Assembly: GCA_963678675.1 (NCBI GenBank)
Contig: OY783192.1
Span: 22,324,472-22,388,471 of the forward strand
Direction of reading: 5' to 3'
Length of the DNA stretch: 64,000 nucleotides
DNA from: Xiphydria camelus
Taxonomy: Eukaryota > Arthropoda > Insecta > Hymenoptera > Xiphydriidae
The stretch's first letter is position 1. Every line of letters starts with the position of its first letter. The position numbers and the translations under genes are program-made. The notes under the pieces were generated by a model that made no database searches, was not told the origin of the DNA, and saw only the letters and a list, made by a program, of their open reading frames with translations. Positions 62,971 to 64,000 of this stretch are shown piece after piece.

Positions 62971-64000
62971 TATTATTACTATTATTGTTATTATTATTAT
63001 TTCATACAAATATTACTCGTAAAAATATTATTTGCATGACTGTTGTCAAGATTAATGTGAATCATACGATAGTTTTGAGTTCAATGAATTTCTTGTCATT
63101 GAAAATAAAGAGTTTTTGTTTTGAATTTGATAAGCCTAATAATTTATCGTTACTAACTCGAGATTAGAGTGTCTATAGGTATGTTAAATGATCAATTAGG
63201 TATTGATTCCATGTGTATATGATACTTTATTTTTCAACTATATAATATAGTGAATTTTAATTTATTACACTCTGTTATTATTTGCAATTTTCCAGAAAAG
63301 AATTCTTTTTATCAAATACAAATTTATTTCAAGGTTAAGCATTGTATTTAAATGTTTTTGTGAATTTTATTGTATTTAATTGATAATGTGAATTTTTGAA
63401 TGATGAAATGAAATGAATGAAATTCAAGGGTTACTACATTTTATAGCGGTAAAAATCGAATATCCAAACTAATTTAGGACTGCTATTCTATTGAAAAACA
63501 ATGAGCGGATAAACCCTCCTCGCATTTGCACCGTAGACCAGTGTGTTGGAGAAATGCGACACTCCTTGGGACCCTTTGAGCCGTAAATTAGATCTGAAAA
63601 AGTTCGAGATTCCTAGCCGGGACCAGGACCGACCACTTGAGTTTCCTCGGTTCCGATTAGTCCAGTCAAATTTTCGTTTAAATCGAAAAATGAGACATAA
63701 TGGCGAAAACTTGGGAAAAGGTGTGTTTTGATGTTATTAATGGAGGGAACATATTAAAAAAAGAATCCCCCCCCCGGCGAAGTGTGTAAAATTTATTTAT
63801 TGTTGAAAAAATCGGTTCTTCGCTAATATTTTGAAAACTACGTGACCTATTGAAAAATAGTTAAGACAAAAGTTGTAGATAATAAAATTGTCTACAAAAA
63901 AGCTCTTACACTTTTTACCCTATCTTCAATGCCTAACAAGTTAGGACCTCCAGATGAGTTGAAATGTTCAAATATTCATAACAAATCCAAAAATTAAAAT
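62971..64000. other. AT-rich intergenic DNA to window end
   Basis: No element or gene recognised. A short C run at about 63768-63775. Frame 63543-63731 has no domain. Confidence 0.4.

Overview
The window reads as insect nuclear DNA, most probably from a hymenopteran such as an ant. The reasons are mellifera- and irritans-type mariner relics, PIF/Harbinger elements with an antisense MADF/BESS partner gene, Helitrons ending in CTAG, a Tigger/pogo element, a short CCTAA (TTAGG-type) tract, and an AT-rich background with GC-rich islands. I found no convincing host protein-coding gene and no rRNA gene. Almost every recognisable reading frame belongs to a transposable element, so this looks like a transposon graveyard of nested insertions, probably heterochromatic or gene-poor.

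Layout. 1-2750: 3' half of a non-LTR retrotransposon (reverse transcriptase and RNase H, with a frameshift). 3.8-9.9 kb: a chain of DNA transposons, namely a pogo-like element with a zinc-finger C-terminus, two PIF/Harbinger-type MITEs, and a 1.65 kb element carrying four later insertions. 10.1-11.4 kb: Helitron N-terminal coding remnant and a long snap-back. 12.5-14.2 kb: a foldback element with an 8-bp target duplication. 14.7-15.6 kb: a TA-flanked element. 16.2-26.7 kb: a mariner split by a 10 kb composite with 620-bp terminal inverted repeats. Inside the composite lie a palindromic transposon, a CACTA-like element, a Helitron with a minisatellite and a relative of the palindromic transposon. 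27.5-32.2 kb: two near-identical copies of a TTGGGC/GCCCAA-rich element. The second abuts a PIF/Harbinger transposase gene (32.2-33.7 kb). 33.8-36.1 kb: a TTA-flanked element with decayed cargo. 36.8-41.2 kb: a long-TIR mariner derivative, an intact-ended Helitron, and a TTAA-flanked element carrying a pogo-like insertion. 41.2-42.1 kb: another TTAA-flanked element. 42.8-46.3 kb: a nearly complete Tigger transposon split by a TTAA insertion. 48.7-52.9 kb: mariner relics and MITEs. 55.6-60.9 kb: palindromic repeats, a short TA element, a second copy of the 39 kb TTAA element, and a tRNA-derived SINE head joined to a long inverted repeat. The remainder is AT-rich or GC-rich intergenic DNA with a few tandem repeats.

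The genes do not cooperate as a pathway. They record successive waves of invasion, and several insertions can be undone exactly because the empty site is visible in a paralogous copy or in the interrupted reading frame. Boundaries, target duplications and reading frames were found by eye. Superfamily names rest on target-site length, terminal repeats and protein motifs, not on database searches.
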